Assembly (NCBI GenBank): GCA_030765055.1
Contig: JAUKNK010000331.1
Location: 1,126,001 to 1,190,000, forward strand
Length of the DNA stretch: 64,000 bases
Origin: Mantis religiosa
Taxonomy: Eukaryota > Arthropoda > Insecta > Mantodea > Mantidae
Reading direction: 5' to 3'
The notes beneath the pieces were generated by a model that saw only the letters and a list, made by a program, of their open reading frames with translations, did not search any database and was not told the DNA's origin. Shown piece after piece: positions 34,886 to 45,250 of the stretch (its first letter is position 1; each line of letters opens with the position of its first letter). The translations under genes were made by a program, and so were the position numbers.

Positions 34886-35040
34886 ACTCATCTTGGATTA
34901 AGCAAATGAGTCAACCTTGTATATACTTTTCTTCACTGGAGAAAAGTATATACAAATTTGACTCATTTGCCTAATTTTAGTAACAATGGCACTCCACATT
35001 CTGAAATACTTCTTTTTATTCTATATACTCATCTTGGATT
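34886..35040. mobile_element. Mini palindromic insertion P4 with 14 bp target duplication
   Basis: Direct repeats actcatcttggatt at 34886-34899 and 35027-35040 flank 127 bp. Most of it is one hairpin: aagcaaatgagtcaacc...gtatatacttttctt (34900-34932) against gagaaaagtatatac...gactcatttgcct (34941-34974). Architecture and target-duplication length match the larger Penelope-like palindromes nearby, but no coding sequence remains to prove kinship. Confidence 0.6.
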
Positions 35041-35591
35041 TCTCTAACTGATCCATAGTTGCAGTTCCTCAACCTAACGCATAATGGCATAAGGAGTAAA
35101 GGACCAAGAATCCCATAACACTATGATCGTGGTATCACTAGGGAAGTTAAAGAAGAAGTAACTTCAGTAGGAAAACACATGACCACAGTCTTATGGAACA
35201 ATGTTGTAATCCTCAATGACTGACTATCATCTGGGATCACCATTAACAGCTAGCTCTTAGTTGGAGGTTGTTCAGAAGCTGCACTACTCAATTAAAAAGA
35301 AATGGCCAGGAAAATTTGAAGGCATACTCCTGCAGCAGCACTCGTTCCCCTTCTGGCTGAAAAACCATGGCTGCAATTGCTGAAATGAGTTGCAGGTACT
35401 GCCACATCCTACATATTCCTCTGACTTGACAATTTGTCATATCACCTGTTTGGGGCTATGTAGAATTGCCTGTGTAGTCATTTCATAGATTTCAAGAACT
35501 GTGAGCAGGTATCGTGCAGTGTATGCAACACACTAAAAATAGTGACTCATGGAAGGCCTATAGCAATTACCATATAGTTAGTTACTAACAC

Positions 35592-35925
35592 TCCCCACAT
35601 GGCAACCTTAACCTTCGGGGTAACCTCACCCCACCAAGTGATGACCGGACCCATTTCTCAGGTGGAGGCACCCAGAGGGCGGTGTCCATTACCTCCGATG
35701 ATAGGGTGATAGTGAAGATGGCGGTGAGGTGAGAGGACCTACAGTTTTTACCGTGGACTCCGAACCACGTTGGGCATAGGGGATACTTCACGTGTGCTAG
35801 ACAGAGGTGAAGGCGTGGATAGGGCCGACTTAAAATCGCCAACCCCAGAGCCGGGAATCGAACTCGGGACCCTTAGAACGGGAGCCGCGAACGAAACCAC
35901 CGCGCTACCCCGGCGCCCTGCAATT
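35592..35925 (-). repeat. tRNA-derived SINE (family IV), minus strand
   Basis: The reverse complement begins ggcgccggggtagcgcggtgg (A-box-like tagcgcggtgg), then gagttcgattcccgg (B box), and a ~230 bp body. It is clearly GC-richer than its surroundings. Confidence 0.8.
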
Positions 35926-35980
35926 ACCATATTGATGGCTGAATTGTGTTTAGCTTCATGCGGAGTATGTTAAGAAGATG

Positions 35981-36730
35981 AATACTTATATCTAGTATAC
36001 AGAAAATGAAGCTAGTTACAGTGGAGTAATAAATATTATACAAATAAAAATACTCCACTGTAACTAGCTTCATTTTCTGTGTTATACAAATAAAAATACA
36101 TTTCATGAGCATTTGCCCACATCTTCAGTCAACACACTTCATTGTCAAGGATACCATGTATTGCACCAAGGATACCATGCATCAATTGCCGGTATGTCAA
36201 AATTCATTACGCAATTTACATTTTTTAAAATAAATATTTTTTCCCAAAATTGGTATTTATCAATTTAATTGCTTAGATTGTGATCAGTTTATATTGGAAA
36301 GATGAAACAGTTTGGAAACCAGAAAGAAAGAACATTTTCAGAACATTAGATATAGACAAATTGATAAATCGGCCGTAGCAGATCATTTTTGGTCATTTAA
36401 CCATGAAATAAATCCTGAAGTTAAATTATTAAAACAATTAAATGTTCTCATAGATTTAATAGTTTGGGAAAAAATATTTATTTTAAAAAATAAAAATCGC
36501 ATAATGAATTTTGACATCAGCAATTGATTCTGTTTTTAGGTTTGTTTCATCTTCAGATGTTGGTAATACGTAAATACATGGTATCCTTGACAACGAAGTG
36601 TGTTGACTGGAGATGTGGGAAAATGCTCATGAAATTAATCTCATATAAAGATGATAGAAGTATTGTCATCAACTTCTTAAGATAAGTGGAAAATTACTAA
36701 ATATTTTTATTTGTAAAATACTTATATCTA
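35981..36730 (+). mobile_element. Palindromic Penelope-like insertion P5 with 14 bp target duplication
   Basis: Flanked by aatacttatatcta at 35981-35994 and 36717-36730. Inside is a perfect 30 bp hairpin tail (35999-36028 with 36051-36080), then arms of ~170 nt (36081-36250 with 36465-36640) around a central piece of the GIY-YIG nuclease on the plus strand (KEHFQNIRYRQIDKSAVADHFW, FNHEINPEVKLLKQ at 36330-36440). A hammerhead-like core occurs in both arms (ctgaagatgtgggc inverted near 36103-36130; plus near 36606-36634). Confidence 0.85.
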
Positions 36731-38490
36731 TTGCTGGGTTATAGCTTCTTTCTCTCTCTCTCTTGCGTGCACATCCAAGCATATAAAGGGAAATAAATAT
36801 TGTAGGTTCACGGGAGCTACAAACATTGAGTTGCTGAGAAATACATTACTTTTTTAAGTGGTTAAGTGGTTGAAAATGTTACTTTTGTAGGCTTATGTGA
36901 ACCATGTAGAGGACACCAGTCATATATTTATATGAGGAAGGCTGATATTGTTACTGACTTTGACTGAGTTGGTAAAATATTTCCCTAATTTTTGTTGTTG
37001 GCAGTGTCTAGTTGAAAGGAAAATGAATGTGAAGCCCGAGAATATTATGAATATGTTCATCACTAGAGGGCGGAATTTGCCCTATTTGCCTATTTTATTT
37101 CTTTGTTCAAAAATGTAGGCTTTTAAGTTATAAGCACGTTTCCTACAATTATTAGCCTAATTTCTTAGTTTTATAGTGCCTACAAATGTCTATTTCATAC
37201 GTTTATGCCTATTCTGCTTATTAGTGTCTAAAACTGCCTTTTTAGCCAAGTTCTTCTGCTTTTAATTTGTGACAACAGCTTTTGCATTTGTTGGTTTCAA
37301 TGTGAAGCTTTCGGGGAAGAGGAATATCTTGCTGCGGCACATTGGATATACAAAAACGGGTTTATTAAGGAGACACTTCTATGCAAATTGGCCCAAAACC
37401 ACAATACCAAATTAAGTTTGTTTTGTCTTAATATAGACATACTTCAATAATATAAAGGCTTTTTTTTCCTAGCGGTACTACAGAAAAGTCACATGACTAT
37501 TTAAATAATCCTACATCTGTATCATAGCTATTATTGTGTCATTTTAACCTCAAATTTCTCAGATTCCATATTTTCCACATTCTCCGATCTTCAAAATGTT
37601 CCACAGAATGCAGTTTTCTATTAATCTGTATGAAATTCTAAACATGATTGTAAGGGCAACTGCGTATTAAGTGTACCCATTTACATTTGTTGTGTTTTTG
37701 TTATTTGTATTGAAAAGGATTATAATGCTTCTTACTGAAAACGCTTAGGGAAATAAAAATTGCAATTAGGTATGATTATTTTTTTCTCTTCGTTGATATG
37801 GCAAAGACAAATATTTCACGCAGGTACAGGTCATTAATAGGTTATAATGGATGCAGAAACGTATACCCCAAGCATTAATTTTTAAAATTACAATATGTGG
37901 GACATTTTGAAAATCGCCTGTAATTTAGACATAAACTGTTAATACCTCAGAAACTATTGTAACTGGAAAGCTGAAACTTGGTATGATTCCATTCTTGATC
38001 AATCACAGAAATAAATGGTATACATTTGAAAAAAATCTAACAAAAGCTTCAGATATTTCTATTTTCACTCTTAAGCCCCCCTCCCAAACCCATGTTTTTG
38101 TTTTTTGACAGTTAATTACTTCACATCTTTCTGCAAATTATGGTTCGATTCACTTTTGTGCTAATTTCTGTTTCACTGCCCCTACGCTTTTTTCAAGTTT
38201 ATACTTTGAAGGATTTATATGTATTTTAATTATACGACAATATCTGTTAGTTTAACTTGCCGTGGAGCCATTTATGAAATTTGGAATAAATGTAGAACTA
38301 TTTCGCCTAGGGAACCGCAAAATAGCATGTGTTTATCAAATTTGTTACAGCATATTTTGCGATGATTGTTATTTTGCTATAGTGAATTGTAGGAGTCATT
38401 TTACACATTTTTAGTGCCTATAAATCCGCTCCCTATTCACCACCAAGGAAGTTTCAGGTCTTATTTTAGTATACATGTATGTTTACTGTA
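36731..38490. other. AT-rich intron stretch
   Basis: No coding signature. The phrases tagtgcctacaaatgtc (~37176) and tagtgcctataaatccg (~38411) are similar, and may be ends of an unidentified element. Confidence 0.4.
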
Positions 38491-40417
38491 CCCAAAAAGG
38501 AAGATCAGTTTGCAGCAGTGTGTGTCAATTAGATTTTGAGTTCTTCACAAACTTCATCACAAAAATGGGAAATGTTGCAGCAAGGTATTTGGAAAATAAA
38601 AGATTTTGAGATGCATAAATGATTTTTTGAGGTTCAAAATCACTTGCATACTCTGTAAGGATCTAAACTTCAAAGGCACAAACCAATGTCAACACATTTG
38701 ATATCATGTAGCAAGACCATTATTCATCGATATCAAAGGCTGCAGGGATTATGAGTATATCCTACGGATCAGTTGAAGACATTGTACAAAATGTTCTAGT
38801 GTATAGAAAATGTGCAGCAAGGTGGGTTCCTCGAGTGATGAGTGCTGAACAGAAGGCTATGTGATGGGGCTGTCAGTGAGAACCAGATACTTTGCACATG
38901 TTATCACATGTGATCAGTCTTGGTTTCATTATTATGAGCACAGACAAAACAGAACGGTTCCCAATATAAATATTCTTCAGGTCCAAGATCCAAAATGCCA
39001 AAGTTTAACCAAGAGCAGAAAAATTTGTGCATCTCATCTTTTTTGATAAGCAAGGCAATGTGTGTAATTACGTTGCATATAAGCAATGTACTATTGCTAT
39101 GAATTACTATATTGAAGTATTGAAGGTACCTTTAAAGAGAAAAATTGACACAAGAAGACATTGCAATTCCTTTCTTGGAAGTGCTGAAAACAGTGTTGTA
39201 ATGAAAAATTAACTTTAAAGAGAGTCGATTAATGACACTAAACAACACTTTTAAATTTTTCCGGAATATGTTTCTGAGGCTTTGCCTCTATCATCAGCCA
39301 GCTCTCGACTGATTCTCATTGGTGTAGTTGACGATATTTTGTCACAGGTCTCCTCTGGTGGCGGTTCAAGGAACTTGCTGAACAAATCTTTCTGGGGGAT
39401 GTCGAAATTGAATACTTTGTTCCTATTTTTTGAAATGAAGATTTGTTCCCATGTGGATAGTTCTTGTTTTCCTGATGTAGTTTTAGTAGTTTTGGTTCTG
39501 GATTTATGTTGTGGTTTTTTTCCCAAAAATGTATGGCAACTGCTGATTTCTCTAATTGTTTATATTTTATGTTTCTAAAGTGTTCCTTTGCTCTTGTTTC
39601 TAAATTTCTTTTGGTTTTTCCAATATAAATTTGACTAGTCATTGCATTCAATTTGATATATACCAGATTTTTTGTTAGATGGAATGGCATCTTTGATGTT
39701 TGAGCAAATTAGGTTTTTAAGGAGAAATGGTTGACTGGTGCTAGTTGAATGTTTTGTTTTTTGAAGACTTTTTTCAATTTATCATAGGCCCATGGATGGT
39801 AAGTGAATTTTTTGAAAATCATATTAGTTTCTGTAGCTGAGAGGGTTGTGGTTTCTTTTAGTAGCTTCTTCTTTTTTGCTAAGTTCACTTTTTTTGTCCA
39901 CTAATGATTTGGAAAAGTTATTTTTTTGTGCTATTTCAATTATTTTGTTGTATTCTGTTTTGTATTCTTCTGCTGTGAGAGGGATGTTTACCAGTCTGTG
40001 TGCTAAACTATTGAAGATTGCCTGTTTGTGGGATCTTGGGTTGTAGCCATTAGCTTTTATGTAGTTGTCTGTCTGTGTTGGTTTTCTGTAAATGCCAAAG
40101 TTTAGTCTGTTTTTATTCCTCTTTTGTCCACTAATGATTTGGGAAAGTTATTTTTTTGTGCTATTTCAATTATTTTGTTGTATTCTGTTTTGTATTCTTC
40201 CGCTGTGAGAGGGATGTTTACCAGTCTGTTGCCTGTTTGTGGGATCTTGGGTTGTAGCCATTAGCTTTTATGTAGTTGTCTGTCTGTGTTGGTTTTCTGT
40301 AAATGCCAAAGTTTAGTATGTTTTTATTCCTCTTTTGTCCACTAATGATTTGGGAAAGTTATTTTTTTGTCTATTTCAATTATTTTGTTGTATTCTGTTT
40401 TGTATTCTTCTGCTGTG

Positions 40418-41293
40418 AAGAGGAATAAAAACAGACTAAACTTTGGCATTTACAGAAAACCAACACAGACAGGCAACTACATAAAAGCTAATGGCTACAA
40501 CCCAAGATCCCACAAACAGGCAATCTTCAATAGTTTAGCACACAGACTGGTAAACATCCCTCTCACAGCAGATGAATACAAAACAGAATACAACAAAATA
40601 ATTGAAATAGCACAAAGAAATAACTTTCCCAAATCATTAGTGGACAAAAAAGTGAACTTAGTAAAAAAGAAGAAGCTACTAAAAGAAACCACAACCCTCT
40701 CAGCTACAGAAACTAATATGATTTTCAAAAAATTCACTTACCATCCATGGGCCTATGATAAATTGAAAAAAGTCTTCAAAAAACAAAACATTCAACTAGC
40801 ACCAGTCAACCATTTCTCCTTAAAAAACCTAATTTGCTCAAACATCAAAGATGCCATTCCATCTAACAAAAAATCTGGTATATATCAAATTGAATGCAAT
40901 GACTGTAGTCAAATTTATATTGGAAAAACCAAAAGAAATTTAGAAACAAGAGCAAAGGAACACTTTAGAAACATAAAATATAAACAGTTAGAAAAATCAG
41001 CAGTTGCCACACATTTTTGGGAAAAAAACCACAACATAAATCCAGAACCAAAACTACTAAAACATACATCAGGAAAACAAGAACTATCCACATGGGAACA
41101 AATCTTCATTTCAAAAAATAGGAACAAAGTATTCAATTTCGACATCCCCCAGAAAGATTTGTTCAGCAAGTTTCTTGAACCGCCACCAGAGGAGACCTAT
41201 GACAAAATATCGTCAACTACACCAATGAGAACCAGTCGAGGGTTGGCTGATGATATAGGCAAAGCCTCAGAAACATGTTCCGGAAAAATTTAA
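40418..41293 (+). CDS. Penelope-like element: RT end plus GIY-YIG endonuclease, 5'-truncated
   Basis: An open frame of ~291 codons without a start of its own. The first ~150 residues are the C-terminal (thumb) part of a Penelope-type reverse transcriptase (FGIYRKPTQTGNYI, NPRSHKQAIFNSLAHRL). The RT catalytic motifs are absent. Then comes a GIY-YIG endonuclease: SGIYQIECNDC, QIYIGKTKRNLETRAKEH, NHNINPEPKLLK. CxxC between GIY and YIG and the arginine of TRAKEH fit the Penelope type. The C-terminal end overlaps a hammerhead-like motif. A second, broken copy of the same region runs the other way at 39316-39690. Confidence 0.8.
   Translation, partial: KRNKNRLNFGIYRKPTQTGNYIKANGYNPRSHKQAIFNSLAHRLVNIPLTADEYKTEYNKIIEIAQRNNFPKSLVDKKVNLVKKKKLLKETTTLSATETNMIFKKFTYHPWAYDKLKKVFKKQNIQLAPVNHFSLKNLICSNIKDAIPSNKKSGIYQIECNDCSQIYIGKTKRNLETRAKEHFRNIKYKQLEKSAVATHFWEKNHNINPEPKLLKHTSGKQELSTWEQIFISKNRNKVFNFDIPQKDLFSKFLEPPPEETYDKISSTTPMRTSRGLADDIGKASETCSGKI
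41241..41286 (+). ncRNA. Hammerhead-ribozyme-like motif at the end of P6
   Basis: ttggCTGATGA (canonical core sequence), a stem II of aggc/gcct (gaggc/gcctc in the inverted arm) with an AAA loop, GAAA at 41270-41273, stem III acatgt self-pairing, U before the predicted cut, then ccgg pairing to ttgg (wobble). One or two extra bases lie between core and stem II. The same motif lies inverted at 39262-39305, where stem II is perfect. Confidence 0.4.
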
Positions 41294-42021
41294 AAGTAAG
41301 TGTTGTTTAGTGTCATTAATCGACTCTCTTTAAGGTTAACAAGAAGACATCATGATAATGCACCGGCGCATCACACCATGAAAACTTGAGAAACAGTAAT
41401 GAATTAGGCATTGAGGTGATCTCAGATCCACATTATTTACCAAACTTAACGCGAAGTTCATATTTATTCACCAGAGGAATTCATACAGAATTTTGGGCTT
41501 TGTCAAAATAAATATATACGGTTGGTTACAATTCTATATACATTAGTCCTTTTAACAATTAGCGTGTTAAATACAATAATGGTTTGAAAGCCGACACATA
41601 TCTTCTTAAGTCCTAAATACTCCACTGAGTGAAACAGGTCCAGGCATCCACATCATCTTTGTTGTTTCAGCATGGAATTCTCAAAATATGTAACAAACAG
41701 TTTACAAATTCATATTAGTGTTGTGTTATATTTTTAAAATTAGATTAGTTTATATCATATATAACATTACAGCTTATTTGGCATATTTACAAATATATTT
41801 AGCACATTTACAAATATTCATCTATGTCATAAAAATCACCTTGATTAAATAATTGTTTAACAATTTAGTAACTCTGGGCTGATATTTGTTTAATAGTGAT
41901 TGGTAATTTATTGTATAATACTTTTGCAATCACAAATGGATTCTTTTCAGAAAGCTTCCTTCCTTTCCCTTCCCTATGCATATTACTTTTGGTTATAGTA
42001 TCATATGTGTGTGCATTGCTA

Positions 42022-42290
42022 TTAATCTTTATATTTGATTTTTGCCTGACTAGAAGAATAACCTTGTAAGTGTATAAATGACACCACAGTTAATATTCTT
42101 ACATTTTTAAAAACTTCCTTACAGAAGTCTCTGGATTTTAGTGAGCATAATATTCTTACACACCTCTTTTGTAATCCAACTAGCTGCTTTAAATAATCTG
42201 TATATGTTGTGCCCCATAATTCAATTCCATAATTCAAACAAGAATGAATAATTCCATAATAAATCAATTTTAAATGAGGTTTATCCAGTG
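42022..42290 (-). pseudogene. LINE ORF2 C-terminal fragment (in copy 1)
   Basis: SCLNYGIELWGTTYTDYLKQ, then LQKRCVRILCSLKSRDFCK and VFKNVRILTVVSFIHLQ: post-RT region of a CR1/jockey-type LINE. The duplicate is at 52450-52690. Confidence 0.75.
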
Positions 42291-43177
42291 CAAGGACTGG
42301 ATACAGTGGAAAATTCTAAATCAAGCACATTGAAGTCAGGACTATTAGGTGGCTGTCGCTTGAAGAAAGTAGCCCACCCATCTTACCTGGCTGCAGATGG
42401 AATCGTCAGATCATCAACAAAGCAATGGTGGCGTGCACTATCCTCTTGGATAACAATTTATTTCTTCATCCAATGCTTTGGAAATTTTCCATAGATTTTG
42501 GGAATGACAGTGTTGGCCAGCATTGCCCAACATTCATTTTGTGTAACTGATGTTCTGGGCTGCAAACAAGGGGTGCCATGTAGTCTATTCTTACTGGAAA
42601 GACCATTTATAGTTGATATTTTTACTCTTTGTCTCTTACATTTTTGTATTATTGAGGGATTAGTTTCAGAAGCCATGGCATCCATTTTCAACATCTATGT
42701 CAAAGCATTTCCTTGTCAGAGAAGTTCATAGAGAGAAGAGAACAGACAAGAAGCAATAGTTGGATAGAGGTTTAAAATGGACTAAACAGCTTCTGAGACT
42801 GGTCTTTGTAATATGAAAATGTAAGTGACAGAGTGTGAAAAATCTGACTATAAATAGTTTTTTCAAGTAATCTTGATGTCACTGTTATTAAATTCATGCA
42901 GTGATGTAAAACTGTTCTTACTGCTTTTCTTTAGAGCTACAATATCAATAAATGGCCATAGATCCATTCGTCCATTAAACCATGGTGCCTACCAGCATCC
43001 CATCTAGGCTGTGCAATGCTTGCCATGAACATGACGTGGTAATGACTTGTTTACTTTGATATTGATGTGAAGGAGGCTCTTCATTCAAAGTGAGACAGTA
43101 CATCTGTTGAATTTTGGTGAAATAAAAACATATAAATATTAAAAGCAGAAGCATTATTAACAGTGAAGTATTCTTCA

Positions 43178-43831
43178 TTTTTGAGTTTGATTTATGAGTC
43201 ACTATGTTTACACTCAAACTTCACTTACTTGTATAATTGAAACGTTTTCAAGATCATTCAATCTCATCCTCAGCTGTTTGGTGACTAAATGAACATTCCT
43301 CTTCTTCCACTGCCACGGAGCTCCGATCCCTCTGCCATCTGGTGTTAGGGGCACTAAGTTTTAATACTTCATTTAATGCCGGGATTTCAAAATTTATAAC
43401 TTTTTCCTGGTTTTTGGTTATGAATATTTTTTCCCAAATATTCAATTCTATGGGTGTACTTAAAGATTTTAACATTTTTATGTTATGGCCAATGTTTTGG
43501 ACAGAAAACCACAACATTGGCCATAACATAAAACTGTTAAAATCTTTAAGTACACCCATAGAATTGAATATTTGAGAAAAATATTCATAAACAAAAGCTG
43601 TAAAAGAGATACATTTTGAAATTGCTGCATTAAGTGAAGTACTAAAACTTAGTGCCCCTAACACCAGATGGCAGAGTGATCGGAGCTCCGTAGTAGTGGA
43701 AGAAGAGGAATGTTCATTTAGTCACCAAACAGCTGAGGATGAGATCGAATGATCTTGAAAACGTTTCAATTATACAACAAGTAAGTGAAGTTTGAGTGTA
43801 AGCATAGTGACTCATAAATCAAACTCAAAAA
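43178..43831. mobile_element. Palindromic Penelope-like remnant P7
   Basis: A 654 bp inverted repeat centred near 43504, from ttttgagtttgatttatgagtc to its complement. Both arms encode the same Penelope C-terminus in opposite directions (NHNIGHNIK, then EKIFITKNQEKVINFEIPAL and RWQRDRSS). Each arm carries cagctgaggatgagatcgaatgatcttgaaaacg or its complement, a hammerhead-like core. Arms are about 95 percent complementary. It lies inside the mariner-type relic and in the zinc-finger gene intron. Confidence 0.85.
43731..43768 (+). ncRNA. Hammerhead-like motif in P7 (best stem II)
   Basis: CTGAGGA (core, 43733-43739), one extra T, stem II GAGATC/GATCTT with loop GAAT, then GAAA (43757-43760) and a self-complementary aacgtt as stem III. 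Stem I pairing is poor. The complement lies near 43236-43275. Confidence 0.4.
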
Positions 43832-44214
43832 CACGTATGTTCAATATGTATGTAATCATATATAGTCTTGAATTTCCCATCAGGTTCTACTATGGAGGAA
43901 CAAAACTGAAAGCATTCATCTGTTCATTTAAATACAGCTTTACTGTGGGTGAAATCCCCCTGAATGTTATGCCCTCTTTCATATACCCAAAGCATGTTTT
44001 TTGTGGAACTCCAATAGCAGAAGACAAAGATGTGAGTGTTCCACGTTCACAAAGAACGATATCAGATTTGTTCAATTCAGCAGAATAATCTTTGTGCTTG
44101 TGCTCACACTTTGTCGTTCTTCATGCTCCTTACATCAACATTTAATATCCCTCATTCATACTGTGCCTTAGCATGATGCCAGGCGCATGAAATAGGTAAA
44201 CGTATTACCCGCAA

Positions 44215-44757
44215 TTTCATTGCAGCTGTCTTACTGATGCTGTTCTTCAAGATACCATCTTCCTTGAATTGGAGTAGGAATTGTTTTGGAGTTTCTACTT
44301 ACAATTTCCTCGGTTACTTGTTTGCTCATCCTGAAATGCCACAATGGGTGCCCATTTGTTTGACATGCATACTCAGCTCTAGCTGTCCACCCTTTGTAAC
44401 TTATAGTAATATATGTACTGTGAACGTCCTCCTGGAAGAAGGATAGCTTCATTACTGCACATAAATCATATCAGAGCATGAATCAGATTTACATGCACAA
44501 AAAAACAGAGCACGATTCCCAATTTTATAACATATGGAATGCGGGGGTATTTATTCTGGTTTTGAGACATCCCATTGTATATTCATTCTGTAAATTTCCT
44601 GTTTGATTTCTTTCATACCCGAATTCATTTCATTGCTTAAGCATTCTTCCATCGCCTTTATTAGCTTCTACAGTGCACTGTTCACCTCAACAAGGCCTGC
44701 TTTGGTTTCTGTGCTGCCTGTTACAAGTAACATCAACATAACACTTAACATTATTTA
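44215..44757 (-). pseudogene. Lectin-like secreted protein, broken copy
   Basis: Counterpart of the better copy at 54606-55148. The signal peptide (MLSVMLMLLVTGSTETKA) is kept, but a TAG interrupts the first exon after VNSAL and another TAG the second exon after RVDS. This copy cannot be translated through. Confidence 0.45.
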
Positions 44758-45250
44758 GTTTTTATGTACATTTTATTTACAAACATTTTCTTATCCCTTA
44801 ATTTTCGGCCTATAAATAGGCCTATTCTCCCCACTCCCATTAACACTTGGCTCCTTGTTGCACTTGTTATTGAAGCTTCATATCCTTCCTCTACCTGTTT
44901 CTAGCATAGCACTCCAACTTTGAAATTGTTATGCCTATGTAGACTTTATATATCTATAAAGCTAATATTATACCAATTCAAAGATTACTAACACAAATGG
45001 TTCAAAGACATTAACATATGTCATTGGCATGGTCAGTACATACACTTATCTTTTTACTCACTTCCTTGGTTTTATTTCCATGGGCAAAGAAACACTTCAT
45101 AAACAAAACTTCATTAATTTAATAAACAAATGGTTTTGTCCAAATAAATAGCGCCTGAGACCATCCATTCGTAAAGCACCTTTTACCGCCTTTACTAATG
45201 TCTGCACCTCATTCTTAGTAATTAATTAACATGTATATCTAACATTTCAG

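Larger units (their letters stand above)
39150..41350. mobile_element. Palindromic Penelope-like insertion P6 with 12 bp target duplication
   Basis: Direct repeats acaagaagacat (39150-39161; 41339-41350) flank 2177 bp inserted in the mariner relic. After a 40 nt tail the insert is head-to-head: a minus-strand copy (39202-40417) and a plus-strand copy (40418-41338) of the same 5'-truncated element. The minus arm contains a partial triplication (cttttgtccactaatgattt near 39893, 40123, 40334). Both outer ends carry a hammerhead-like core (minus 39262-39300; plus 41247-41280). Confidence 0.9.
38500..41470 (+). pseudogene. mariner relic split by a Penelope-like element
   Basis: mariner transposase text before the insertion: SVQNVLVYRKCAARWVPRV type (38775-38840), ITCDQSWFHYYEHRQNRT (first Asp, 38900-38953), FFDKQGNVCNYVAYKQCTI and YYIEVLKVPLKRK up to 39150. 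It resumes after the insertion at 41346 with HHDNAPAHH (second Asp), VISDPHYLP and RSSYLFTRGIH. The break falls exactly between RRH and HDNAPAH. Stops are frequent. Confidence 0.85.
42290..44100 (-). pseudogene. DD39D-type (plant-mariner-like) transposase relic, split by palindrome P7
   Basis: Read right to left on the minus strand: a helix-turn-helix (LTSLSSAIGVPQKTCFGYMKEG, 43960-44050) of the kind that starts plant-type mariner transposases; then, after P7, PCLQPRTSVTQNECWAMLAN (42520-42590), QEDSARHH (second Asp, ~42430) and QPPNSPDFNVLDLEF (third Asp, 42312-42355). Stops and frameshifts occur throughout. Duplicated at 52.7-54.5 kb. Confidence 0.7.

Noticed and set aside
43178..43831. Inverted-repeat DNA transposon (MITE) with terminal inverted repeats
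   Set aside because: The arms encode the Penelope nuclease C-terminus in opposite directions and meet at the centre, so a palindromic Penelope-like remnant explains it better.
44231..44452. Plus- and minus-strand 70-codon frames in copy 1 as separate genes
   Set aside because: The minus frame is the second exon region of the lectin-like candidate with a stop; the plus frame is its shadow.
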